Source: Deltaproteobacteria bacterium (lineage in GTDB: Bacteria; Desulfobacterota_E; Deferrimicrobia; Deferrimicrobiales; Deferrimicrobiaceae). From it: a DNA stretch of 29,981 nt. The stretch is taken from positions 1-29,981 of the forward strand of contig JAMDBZ010000022.1 of NCBI GenBank assembly GCA_023488945.1, read 5' to 3'. A program made the translations under genes and the position numbers. Below are positions 23,882 to 29,981 of this stretch, piece after piece (positions within the stretch are counted from its first letter, which is position 1; every line of letters starts with the position of its first letter). Under the pieces are notes generated by a model that did not search any database, had not been told where the DNA came from, and saw only the letters and a list, made by a program, of their open reading frames with translations.

Positions 23882-24853
23882 TCAGGGCAGCGCGGAGGCG
23901 TAGGCGTCCTCGGCCTGGGCAAGGAGACGCTCGATGAGGTCCCGGACGCTCGGGACGTCCTTGATCTTCCAGACGTTCTCGCCGGAAAACACGAGCCCGT
24001 TCTCCGCGTCGCCCCCCCGCGAGAGGTCGAGCTCGTCGATGATGCAGAAGGTGTGGGAGCATTCCTTGAGGCAGTTCCGCTTGCAGGTCCCGTCGTAGAC
24101 CGGCTCGCCGTCGAGGAACCGCCGCAGGAACCGGTTCATGATCGCCCGGCCGGGAAGCCCGACCGGCGACCTGAAAACGACGATATCCTCCTTCTTCGCG
24201 TCGAGATACGCTTGCTTGAAGGCGTCCGACACGTCGCACTCCTTCGTCAGGACGAACCGCGTCGCCATCTGGACGCCGTCGGCGCCGTACTTCCCCATCA
24301 TCTCGGCGATCTCGTATCCGTCCGTGATCCCCCCCGCCGCGATGAGGGGAACGTTCCGGACCGCCTCGCGCACCTCCGGGAAGAGCTCGCGCAACGGCCT
24401 GTCGGTGCCCAGGTGACCCCCCGCTTCCTTCGCCTCGACCACGATCGCGTCCGCCCCGCACTTCTCGGCGAGCTTCCCGAAGCCGGGCGACGACACGATG
24501 GAGACGATGGGGACCCCGTGCTCCCTGCCGACCTTGAAGACGTCGCGCGAGAAGCCGGCGCCGGTGACGATCATGTCGACCCCCGCCTCGATCGACGCCT
24601 TGACCGTCTCCATGAAGTTGCGGATCGCGTACATGATGTTGACGGCGATGATCCCCCGGGTCATCCGCTTCGCCCGGCGGATGTCCTCCGCAAGCTCCTC
24701 GATCGGGATCCCCGAGCCGCCGATCGTCCCGATCCCGCCGCAGTCCGCCACCGCCGCGGCCAGCGACGAGGTCGACACGCGGACCGACATCCCCCCCTGG
24801 ACGATCGGGATGCGCGCCGTCAGTTTGCCGATCTTCAGTTCCGGAAGCTTCAC
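23882..24853 (-). CDS. Nitronate monooxygenase / 2-nitropropane dioxygenase-like flavoprotein
   Basis: 323 residues with an FMN-binding TIM barrel. Landmarks are IPIVQGGMSVRVS at the start, GIGTIGGSG, VEAKEAGGHLGT with the catalytic-position His147, and the phosphate-binding VPLIAAGGITDG and GADGVQMATRF. A cysteine group, Cys257, Cys261, Cys265 and Cys270 (CKRNCLKECSHTFC), marks the subgroup with a C-terminal Cys-rich insertion and could bind metal or an Fe-S cluster. The start is GTG 24853 behind GGGGAGGGG. Related proteins include enoyl-ACP reductase II (FabK); the substrate is not certain. Confidence 0.9.
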   Translation of the reverse strand: MKLPELKIGKLTARIPIVQGGMSVRVSTSSLAAAVADCGGIGTIGGSGIPIEELAEDIRRAKRMTRGIIAVNIMYAIRNFMETVKASIEAGVDMIVTGAGFSRDVFKVGREHGVPIVSIVSSPGFGKLAEKCGADAIVVEAKEAGGHLGTDRPLRELFPEVREAVRNVPLIAAGGITDGYEIAEMMGKYGADGVQMATRFVLTKECDVSDAFKQAYLDAKKEDIVVFRSPVGLPGRAIMNRFLRRFLDGEPVYDGTCKRNCLKECSHTFCIIDELDLSRGGDAENGLVFSGENVWKIKDVPSVRDLIERLLAQAEDAYASALP

Positions 24854-24920
24854 GATCCCCCCTCCCCAGCGAATCTTTCTATTTTAACCGGGGACAAGCG
24901 GGCCCGTCGCAAATAATTCG

Positions 24921-24948
24921 AAAAAAATGCGGGGAGCTACACCGCGCA
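24921..24948 (-). terminator. Likely terminator of the arn gene cluster
   Basis: On the minus strand TGCGCGG and CCCCGCA form a seven-base stem with one mismatch around TGTAGCT, followed by a run of seven Ts (24921-24927). The stem overlaps the arnD-like stop codon (24937-24939). Confidence 0.6.
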
Positions 24949-25716
24949 GGGGAATGCGCGCCCCTTGAGGAGGGCCGTCCGGAACGGCCTCTCGGGAAGC
25001 GGCTGCTCCCGCAGCCGGGCGGCCAGGCCGGAAAGGGGCACGATCCGATAACCGCGCTCCCGTGCGCCGTCCAGGATTTCGTCGAACGCCTCCCGCCATG
25101 CGCCTCCCTCGACCTCCGCATGCACCGGCAGAACGTGAGTCCCCGGCCCGGAAAGGGCCGCCAGGATCCTGGGGACGCCCGCCGGCCCGCCGACTTCCTC
25201 GAGGCACGGAAGATCGGACGGAATCTCCGGGACCCCCGCGCCGGACAGAAGAAACGGCCCGGAGGCGCGCGTGCAGCTCAGGTAGTCCCAGCGATACGAC
25301 GAGAGGATCTCGACCGCCTTTCCGGTCAGCACCCACCCCGGCGCGCCGAAGGCGCGGGGCGGATGCCCCAGGCACGCCGCGTAGGCGGACAGCCCCCGGT
25401 CGAGCCACTCCCGGATCCAGGAGGCGTCTTTCCGGGGGAGCCGGTCCATCATCGGGGCCGGGAGAATCGTCCCGTAGAGGGCGGTCCGCACGCCGTAGAG
25501 CCCCGGCGCGTTCGTCCGGACCATCTTGAAGAGGAAGCGGGGGTTGCCGAGGAGCCGGTAGACCGCCTGCCCGGAGTTGTCCGGCCCGAAGGAGAGGAAG
25601 AAGGTGCCCCGCACGCCGAACCGCCCGAGCGCGGAAAGGAGCGAGGGGACCCCCTCCTCCATCCCGCGCCGCGTGTCGACGTCGATCTTCAGCGCCAGCA
25701 GCCGCTCGCCATCCAT
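24937..25716 (-). CDS. ArnD-like polysaccharide deacetylase lacking the His-x3-His metal motif
   Basis: 259 residues. ArnD removes the formyl group from undecaprenyl-phosphate-Ara4FN; E. coli ArnD has 296. Clear homologies are LKIDVDTRRGMEEGVPSLL (motif 1, Asp12/Asp14), FFLSFGPDNSGQAVYRLLG, KMVRTNAPGLYGVRTALYGT, FGAPGW and the late LPVHAEVEGGAWREAF. Between LYGTILPAPMM and DRLPRKDASW about 30 residues of the family are absent, including HEVGxHxWDHxxW, which supplies the zinc-binding His-x3-His. The reading frame is intact, so this is an in-frame loss. The protein is therefore either inactive, differently functioning, or wrongly assembled. It starts at ATG 25716, 372 bases after the preceding gene of the cluster. 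Confidence 0.87.
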   Translation of the reverse strand: MDGERLLALKIDVDTRRGMEEGVPSLLSALGRFGVRGTFFLSFGPDNSGQAVYRLLGNPRFLFKMVRTNAPGLYGVRTALYGTILPAPMMDRLPRKDASWIREWLDRGLSAYAACLGHPPRAFGAPGWVLTGKAVEILSSYRWDYLSCTRASGPFLLSGAGVPEIPSDLPCLEEVGGPAGVPRILAALSGPGTHVLPVHAEVEGGAWREAFDEILDGARERGYRIVPLSGLAARLREQPLPERPFRTALLKGRAFPCAV

Positions 25717-26088
25717 GACCCTTCACCAACGCTCCCGAGAGGTGCCGCCATCCGGGTGGACACCTCACGGACCGGCGGACGACAAGCGCGCGAGCCCGGG
25801 TGCGCACGCCGGAGGGGCTCCCCCGCGCGGAAGGCCGGATCGCGGAACCGGCGAAAGCCCCCGCGCTTTTCCCGAGGGATCAGCCTCCGCACAGCAACAG
25901 ACGGTGGCCCGGCCCCTGGGAGAGGAACGCGCCGCACGATTGCTGGGCGAAAGCCGGGAGCGGGAATCCGCCCGCAGTAGACAGGGTAAGAGGGATTCCC
26001 GCTCGGAGCCGGCGGCCTGACCGCGCGGGGGAGGCGCCGGAGGCGAAGCGCCCGGGCAACACCGTCGGGCGGTGCAGCGGGCGCGGGC
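25717..26088. other. 372-bp gap inside the arn cluster
   Basis: No credible gene or known RNA was seen. The gap is GC-rich and open in several frames but without family-like sequence or a good start. It contains one striking perfect inverted repeat at 25958-26004. Such a gap is unusual in a cluster whose other genes overlap or nearly touch. Confidence 0.6.
25958..26004. repeat. Perfect 12-bp inverted repeat with 23-base loop
   Basis: GAGCGGGAATCC (25958-25969) pairs perfectly with GGATTCCCGCTC (25993-26004). It lies about 85 bases after the decarboxylase stop in the direction of transcription. It may be a transcript-processing hairpin, a terminator without U-tract, or the ends of a small element. 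Confidence 0.7.
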
Positions 26089-27111
26089 TCACGCCAGCCC
26101 GGCTTCCGCCAGGAAGGCGTCGAGCGTCTTTTGGAGCGCCTCCGGAAGGGGCACCCGGGGCTCCCAGCCGAGGCACTGTTTCGCCCGCTCGATCCTCGGC
26201 TTCCGCGTCTCGATGTCCTGGTATCCCTCGCCGTAGTAGCGCCCGGAACTGACCTCCTCGATCCCCGGGACCGGGCGCTTCCCCCGGATGGCCGGGTGGG
26301 AGGCGTACAGGTCGCGCAGCGTCGCGGCGAGCTCCCGGATCGAGCAATCGTTGTCGGGATTCCCGATGTTGAAGATCCTGCCCGAGGCGCAGCCGTTCCG
26401 GTCCTCGAGGATTTTCATCAGCCCGTCGATCCCGTCGTCGACGTAGGTGAAGGAGCGGCGCTGCCGTCCGCCGTCCACGAGCTGGATCGGCACTCCCATC
26501 ACGAGGTTCGCGATGAACTGCGTCACGACGCGCGAGCTTCCCTCCTTCGCCGTCTCGATCGAGTCGAGCCGGGGACCGATCCAGTTGAAGGGGCGGAACA
26601 GGGTGAAGGAGAGCCCTTGCCGCCCGTACGCCCAGATGACCCGGTCCAGGAGCTGCTTGCAGCAGGAGTAGATCCACCGCTCCTTCGGGATCGGGCCCAG
26701 GACGAGCGGCGAAGCCTCCTCGTCGAACTCCGCGTCCGGGCACATCCCGTACACTTCCGAGGTGGAGGGGAAGACGATCCGCTTCCGGTACCGGTGCGCC
26801 TGCCGCACGACCCGCAGGTTCTCCTCGAAGTCGAGCTCGAAGACGTCGAGCGGCCTCTCGACGTAGACCTTCGGCGTCGCGATCGCGACGAGCGGCAGGA
26901 CCACGTCGGCCTTCTTGATGTGGTACTCGATCCACTCCTTGTTGATCGAGATGTCCCCCTCCACGAACTCGAACCGGGGATGCCTGACCAGCTCCCCCAG
27001 CCGCTCGTTCGACAGGTCCATCCCGAAGACGGTCCAGTCCGTCGTCGTGAGGATCCGCGCCGTCAGGTGGTGCCCGATGAAGCCGTTGACGCCCAGGATC
27101 AGGACTTTCAT
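26089..27111 (-). CDS. UDP-glucuronate decarboxylase (ArnA C-terminal domain as a separate protein)
   Basis: 340 residues, an NAD-dependent SDR enzyme that oxidises UDP-glucuronate at C4 and decarboxylates it to UDP-Ara4O. The Rossmann motif is GVNGFIGHHL. The catalytic set of ArnA is preserved: Ser118 and Glu119 in FPSTSEVYGMC, Tyr148 and Lys152 in YSCCK, and the RRSFTYVDDGI segment. In enterobacteria this domain is fused behind the formyltransferase. Here it starts at its own ATG 27111 with AGGGAGG ahead and overlaps the formyltransferase stop as ATGA. Confidence 0.92.
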   Translation of the reverse strand: MKVLILGVNGFIGHHLTARILTTTDWTVFGMDLSNERLGELVRHPRFEFVEGDISINKEWIEYHIKKADVVLPLVAIATPKVYVERPLDVFELDFEENLRVVRQAHRYRKRIVFPSTSEVYGMCPDAEFDEEASPLVLGPIPKERWIYSCCKQLLDRVIWAYGRQGLSFTLFRPFNWIGPRLDSIETAKEGSSRVVTQFIANLVMGVPIQLVDGGRQRRSFTYVDDGIDGLMKILEDRNGCASGRIFNIGNPDNDCSIRELAATLRDLYASHPAIRGKRPVPGIEEVSSGRYYGEGYQDIETRKPRIERAKQCLGWEPRVPLPEALQKTLDAFLAEAGLA

Positions 27112-28052
27112 TCGAACCTCCCTTGGATTTCCCGCCCGAGGAGCGCCGCGATCTCCTCCCCCTTTGCGACCCGCCCCCGCCACTCGATCTCCTCGAGCAC
27201 GAGGGCGCCCGAGCCGGTCCCGACCACGACCCGCGGCGCGCCGCCGGGGCCTCGCGGCTCGACGCGCATCCGGCCCGGCGGCAGGGGCGAGTCGTGCGGG
27301 CCGGCATCGAGAGGCTTCGCCCACCAGACGAGGCACCGCTCCCCGCCGAGCGTGGTAAAGGCGCCCGGGTACGGGCGCGCGACCGCCCGGACGAGGTTGT
27401 AGATCTCGGTCGCTCCCTTCGACCAGCCGATCCGGCCGTCCTCGGGCCGGCGGCCGCCGAAGTAGCTCCCCTTCGCGATCTCGTTGGGGCGCCGCGGGAT
27501 CTCCCCGCGGGCGATCCGGGGCAACAGCTCGTCGAGCAGCCGCCCGGCCGCCCTCTCCATCTTCGCATACAGGGTCAGCGCCGTGTCCTCGAAGGCGATC
27601 GGCACGGCGACCTGTCCCACGATGTCCCCCGCGTCCGGCTTCTCCTCCATGACGTGGAGGGACACTCCCGTCTCCGTCTCCCCCTTCACGAGGACCCAGT
27701 TGACCGGGGCGCGGCCCCGGTACTTCGGAAGGAGCGAGCCGTGGAGGTTCATCCCGCACAGCCTGGGGACGGCGAGGATCTCCCGCCCCAGCATGGCGCG
27801 GTAGTAAAACGAAAAGAGGAGGTCGGGGCGCGCGGCCCGGATCGTCTCCGGCCACGACGGGAGGTTCACGTTCTCCGGGAGGTGGACGGGGATCCCCCGG
27901 GCCCGGCAGAGCTCCGCCACGGAGCCGAACCAGCGGTTCTCCTTCGGATCATCCGCGTGGGAAAAGACCATCGGCACGTCGAAGCCGTGCGCGAGAAGGC
28001 TCTCGAGGCCGACGATCCCCATGTTGTGATAGGCGAAGACGACCGCCCGCAA
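27108..28052 (-). CDS. UDP-Ara4N formyltransferase (ArnA N-terminal domain as a separate protein)
   Basis: 314 residues using 10-formyl-tetrahydrofolate to formylate UDP-Ara4N. The active-site triad falls at the same numbers as in E. coli ArnA: Asn102 and His104 in MNLHGSLLPKYRGRAP and Asp140 in EKPDAGDIV. The start is TTG 28052, which restores the family N-terminus (VVFAYHNMG). Its ribosome site AAGGGAG is slightly distant. It is three bases after the arnC stop and overlaps the decarboxylase gene by four bases, so the two halves of ArnA are co-translated as separate polypeptides. Confidence 0.92.
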   Translation of the reverse strand: MRAVVFAYHNMGIVGLESLLAHGFDVPMVFSHADDPKENRWFGSVAELCRARGIPVHLPENVNLPSWPETIRAARPDLLFSFYYRAMLGREILAVPRLCGMNLHGSLLPKYRGRAPVNWVLVKGETETGVSLHVMEEKPDAGDIVGQVAVPIAFEDTALTLYAKMERAAGRLLDELLPRIARGEIPRRPNEIAKGSYFGGRRPEDGRIGWSKGATEIYNLVRAVARPYPGAFTTLGGERCLVWWAKPLDAGPHDSPLPPGRMRVEPRGPGGAPRVVVGTGSGALVLEEIEWRGRVAKGEEIAALLGREIQGRFE

Positions 28053-28055
28053 CCG

Positions 28056-29024
28056 CTACCGCTCCCTTCCGGACGACGGGGACGGGCGCCCCTCCGACAC
28101 CGTCCTCTCGTGGATCCGGCGGATCGTGTAGCTGGGCCTCCGCCGCACCTCGTGGTAGACGCGGCCCAGGTATTGCCCCATGACGCCGAGGCCGAAGAAG
28201 ATCCCCCCCATGAAGAAGAACAGGACGGCGAACAGGGTGAAGACGCCGTATCCCCCCCATTCCGCCCCGTACACGATCCGCAGGACGGCGAGCAGGACGC
28301 CGAAGGAGACGCCTGCGAGCGCCAGGAGCAACCCGAGGTACAGCAGGAGCTTGAGGGGATAGTCGGAAAACGACGTCATCAGGTCGAACTCGAGGTTGAG
28401 CAGCTTCCAGAGGTTGTACTTGGACTGCCCCCCGTGGCGGTCGGCGTGGGCGACGGGGACCTCCCCGACCCGCTTCGCGTAGAGCGTCGCCAGCGCCGGG
28501 ATGTAGGTGGAGTATTCCTGCGCGTCGAGCATGCGGTCGACAACACCCCGCCGGTAGGCGCGCAGCATGCAGCCCCAGTCCTCGAGGGGGACGCGGGTGA
28601 TCCGGCGCGTCATCGCGCTCATCACCCGCGACGCGGCCCGGCGGAACGCCGTGTCGTGCCGCGCCGCCCGGATCGAGCCGACGACTTCGTACTCCCCCTC
28701 CTCCATCGCCCGGACCAGCTTGGGGATCTCCTCGGGCGGGTTCTGCAGGTCGGCGTCGATCGTCACGATGATGTCGCCGCGGGCGACCGAGAACCCGGCG
28801 AAAATCGCGGGGTGCTGCCCGTAGTTCCGCGTCAGCTCCACCACCCGCACTCCCTCGCGACCCACGAAGCCCTTGAGGATCTCGAGCGACCGGTCCCGGC
28901 TCCCGTCGTCCGCGAAGATGATCTCGTACGGCCGTCCCATGCCGCGCATCACCGTCTCGAGCCGGTCCATCAGCAGGGGGAGGTTCTGTTCCTCGTTGTA
29001 AACGGGGACGACGACCGAGATCAC
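28056..29024 (-). CDS. Undecaprenyl-phosphate Ara4FN transferase (ArnC)
   Basis: 322 residues, the length of E. coli ArnC. It moves Ara4FN from UDP to undecaprenyl phosphate at the inner membrane. The GT2 fold begins ISVVVPVYNEEQNLP, with EIIFADDGSRDRS, the metal-binding IDADLQNPPEEIPKL and the acceptor segment EDWGCMLRAYRR. Two membrane helices follow (about 230-260 and 265-300). The tail is basic. The start GTG 29024 overlaps the arnB stop as GTGA and has GGAAGG upstream; longer readings would run into arnB. Confidence 0.93.
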   Translation of the reverse strand: MISVVVPVYNEEQNLPLLMDRLETVMRGMGRPYEIIFADDGSRDRSLEILKGFVGREGVRVVELTRNYGQHPAIFAGFSVARGDIIVTIDADLQNPPEEIPKLVRAMEEGEYEVVGSIRAARHDTAFRRAASRVMSAMTRRITRVPLEDWGCMLRAYRRGVVDRMLDAQEYSTYIPALATLYAKRVGEVPVAHADRHGGQSKYNLWKLLNLEFDLMTSFSDYPLKLLLYLGLLLALAGVSFGVLLAVLRIVYGAEWGGYGVFTLFAVLFFFMGGIFFGLGVMGQYLGRVYHEVRRRPSYTIRRIHERTVSEGRPSPSSGRER

Positions 29025-29981
29025 CGGGGACCTTCCGCGAGGATCTCCCGGACGGCGGCGCAGACGGAATCGACGTCCTCGTCGGCCATGCCGGGGAAGA
29101 GAGGAAGAGAAACGATCCTTTGCCCCGCGAGCTCGCACCGCGGAAGGTCCCCCTCGCGGGGCCCGTACCGCTCGCGGACATAGGAAAGCAGGTGGCAGGG
29201 GGGAAAGTGGAGCCCGGCCCCGATGTTGCGCTTCGCGAGTTCCGCAAGGAAGGCGTCCCGGTCCATCGCCGTCACCTTGACGACGAACAGGTGCCAGGAG
29301 TGGGCGTGCGGGTAGGACGGGACCTCCGGCAGGTCGATCCCGCGGAGGCCGCGCAATCCCTCGAGGTAGCGGGCGGCCAGCGCCGCCCGCCGTTCGTTGA
29401 GCTCGTGAAGGCGCCTCACCTGGACGGTGCCGATGGCGGCCTGGATGTCGGTGAGGTTGTACTTGTACCCCGGCTCCCGGATGTCGTAATGGGGCGTGCC
29501 CCCCTTCCCGTAGCGTTTCCAGGCGTCCCGTTCGATGCCGTGAAACCGGAGAAGTCGCAGACGCGCGGCCAGCGCATCGTCCCGGCAGGTCACCATCCCC
29601 CCCTCGCCGGTCGTAATGTTCTTGATCGGGTGGAAGGAGAAGATGGCGACGTCGCCCAAGGACCCGGCCGGCTTTCCCTTGTAGGTGGTCCCGACGGCAT
29701 GCGCTGCGTCCTCGATGACGGGGATCCCCGTTCCCCGCGCCGCCGCGGCGATCGGGTCGATGTCCGCGGGAGCCCCGGCGAAGTGGACCGGGACAAGCGC
29801 CCGCGTCCGGCCCGTGATCCGGCGGACCATGTCGGCCGGGTCCACCTGGAGCGTGCCGTAATCGCTGTCCGCGAAGACCGGGGTCGCGCCCCGGAGCGCG
29901 ACCTGGTTGACCGTCGAGGCGAAGGTCATCGAGGGCGTCACGACCTCGTCGCCCGGACCAGCTTGGGGATCTCCTCGGGCG
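29021..29981 (-). CDS. UDP-Ara4O aminotransferase (ArnB), 5' end missing
   Basis: PLP-dependent DegT/DnrJ/EryC1 aminotransferase that converts UDP-Ara4O to UDP-Ara4N with glutamate. Visible parts are GPGDEVVTPSMTFASTVNQV, VHFAGAPADIDPI, VIEDAAHAVG, and FSFHPIKNITTGEGGM with the PLP-binding lysine. PGYKYNLTDIQAAIG then HSWHLFVVK follow, and it ends near LPLFPGMADEDVDSV. The gene runs off the contig; roughly the first 40-60 residues are missing. The last 33 bases of the window repeat 28706-28738 and give non-family sequence, so the reading beyond about 29950 is not trustworthy. First visible gene of the arn cluster. Confidence 0.92.
   Translation of the reverse strand, partial: ARGDPQAGPGDEVVTPSMTFASTVNQVALRGATPVFADSDYGTLQVDPADMVRRITGRTRALVPVHFAGAPADIDPIAAAARGTGIPVIEDAAHAVGTTYKGKPAGSLGDVAIFSFHPIKNITTGEGGMVTCRDDALAARLRLLRFHGIERDAWKRYGKGGTPHYDIREPGYKYNLTDIQAAIGTVQVRRLHELNERRAALAARYLEGLRGLRGIDLPEVPSYPHAHSWHLFVVKVTAMDRDAFLAELAKRNIGAGLHFPPCHLLSYVRERYGPREGDLPRCELAGQRIVSLPLFPGMADEDVDSVCAAVREILAEGPR
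29949..29981. repeat. 33-bp exact repeat of arnC sequence at the contig end
   Basis: Identical to 28706-28738, which encodes part of PEEIPKLVRA in arnC. In the arnB frame this stretch gives residues unlike the family, which suggests a misjoined or loop-closing contig end rather than biology. Confidence 0.85.

Noticed and set aside
23600..23937. Frameshifted histidine-kinase domain after the PAS domain of the MEDS protein
   Set aside because: The other frames contain no HisKA, N-box or G-box motifs, only low-complexity Arg/Pro/Gly sequence.
25930..26010. Possible cobalamin-type riboswitch or other structured leader
   Set aside because: The hairpin and a GCAGTAG stretch looked suggestive, but the conserved cobalamin-box pattern and junction elements are absent on both strands.

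Overview
The window looks like a complete 30-kb contig from a GC-rich Gram-negative bacterium. Lipid A/undecaprenyl Ara4N genes, a lipoprotein acylase with a lipobox, two sigma-54 activators, a MucR/Ros regulator and a LIV-type transporter wired to acyl-CoA enzymes together suggest a deltaproteobacterial (Desulfobacterota-like) organism. That placement is inferred from gene style, not from a marker gene. No rRNA, tRNA, CRISPR array or insertion-sequence transposase was seen.

Layout, left to right. (1) 1-2121, minus: a 354-residue protein of unknown function, then, overlapping by ATGA, a penicillin-acylase-family lipoprotein that runs off the contig. Its inter-chain linker carries a 167-bp imperfect palindrome read in frame. 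(2) 2229-4253, minus: a CPA2-type K+/H+ antiporter. (3) 4477-12152, minus: a compact operon of maoC-like hydratase, livK, fused livHM, livG, livF and two class III CoA-transferases. A near-consensus sigma-54 -24/-12 promoter (12189-12204) lies just upstream. (4) 12393-14595, minus: a PAS-PAS-AAA+ sigma-54 activator and a short double-[4Fe-4S] protein whose end overlaps its start; this is the obvious candidate regulator of block 3. (5) 14734-15825, plus: a VapBC toxin-antitoxin pair followed by a YbaK-type deacylase. (6) 15852-19159, minus: a seven-TM histidine kinase and NtrC-type response regulator. (7) 19249-20422, minus: superoxide dismutase, and a MucR/Ros zinc-finger regulator with its own sigma-70 promoter and terminator. 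(8) 20848-23708, plus: an MFS transporter whose start codon is missing, and a MEDS-GAF-PAS protein without an output domain. (9) 23882-24853, minus: a nitronate-monooxygenase-like flavoprotein. (10) 24937-29981, minus: arnB (partial), arnC, arnA split into two genes, a 372-bp gap, and an arnD homologue that has lost its metal-binding histidine motif.

The most interesting unit is blocks 3 and 4: an Fe-S protein and PAS activator controlling, through sigma-54, an uptake-and-activation pathway. An organic acid would be imported by the LIV transporter, converted to a CoA thioester by a two-subunit CoA-transferase in which one subunit lacks the catalytic aspartate (Trp in its place), and hydrated or dehydrated by the MaoC protein. 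The substrate cannot be read from the sequence.

Both contig ends repeat internal sequence exactly (127 bp on the left, 33 bp on the right). The outermost bases, and the ends of the acylase and arnB genes, should be treated as possible assembly artefacts.
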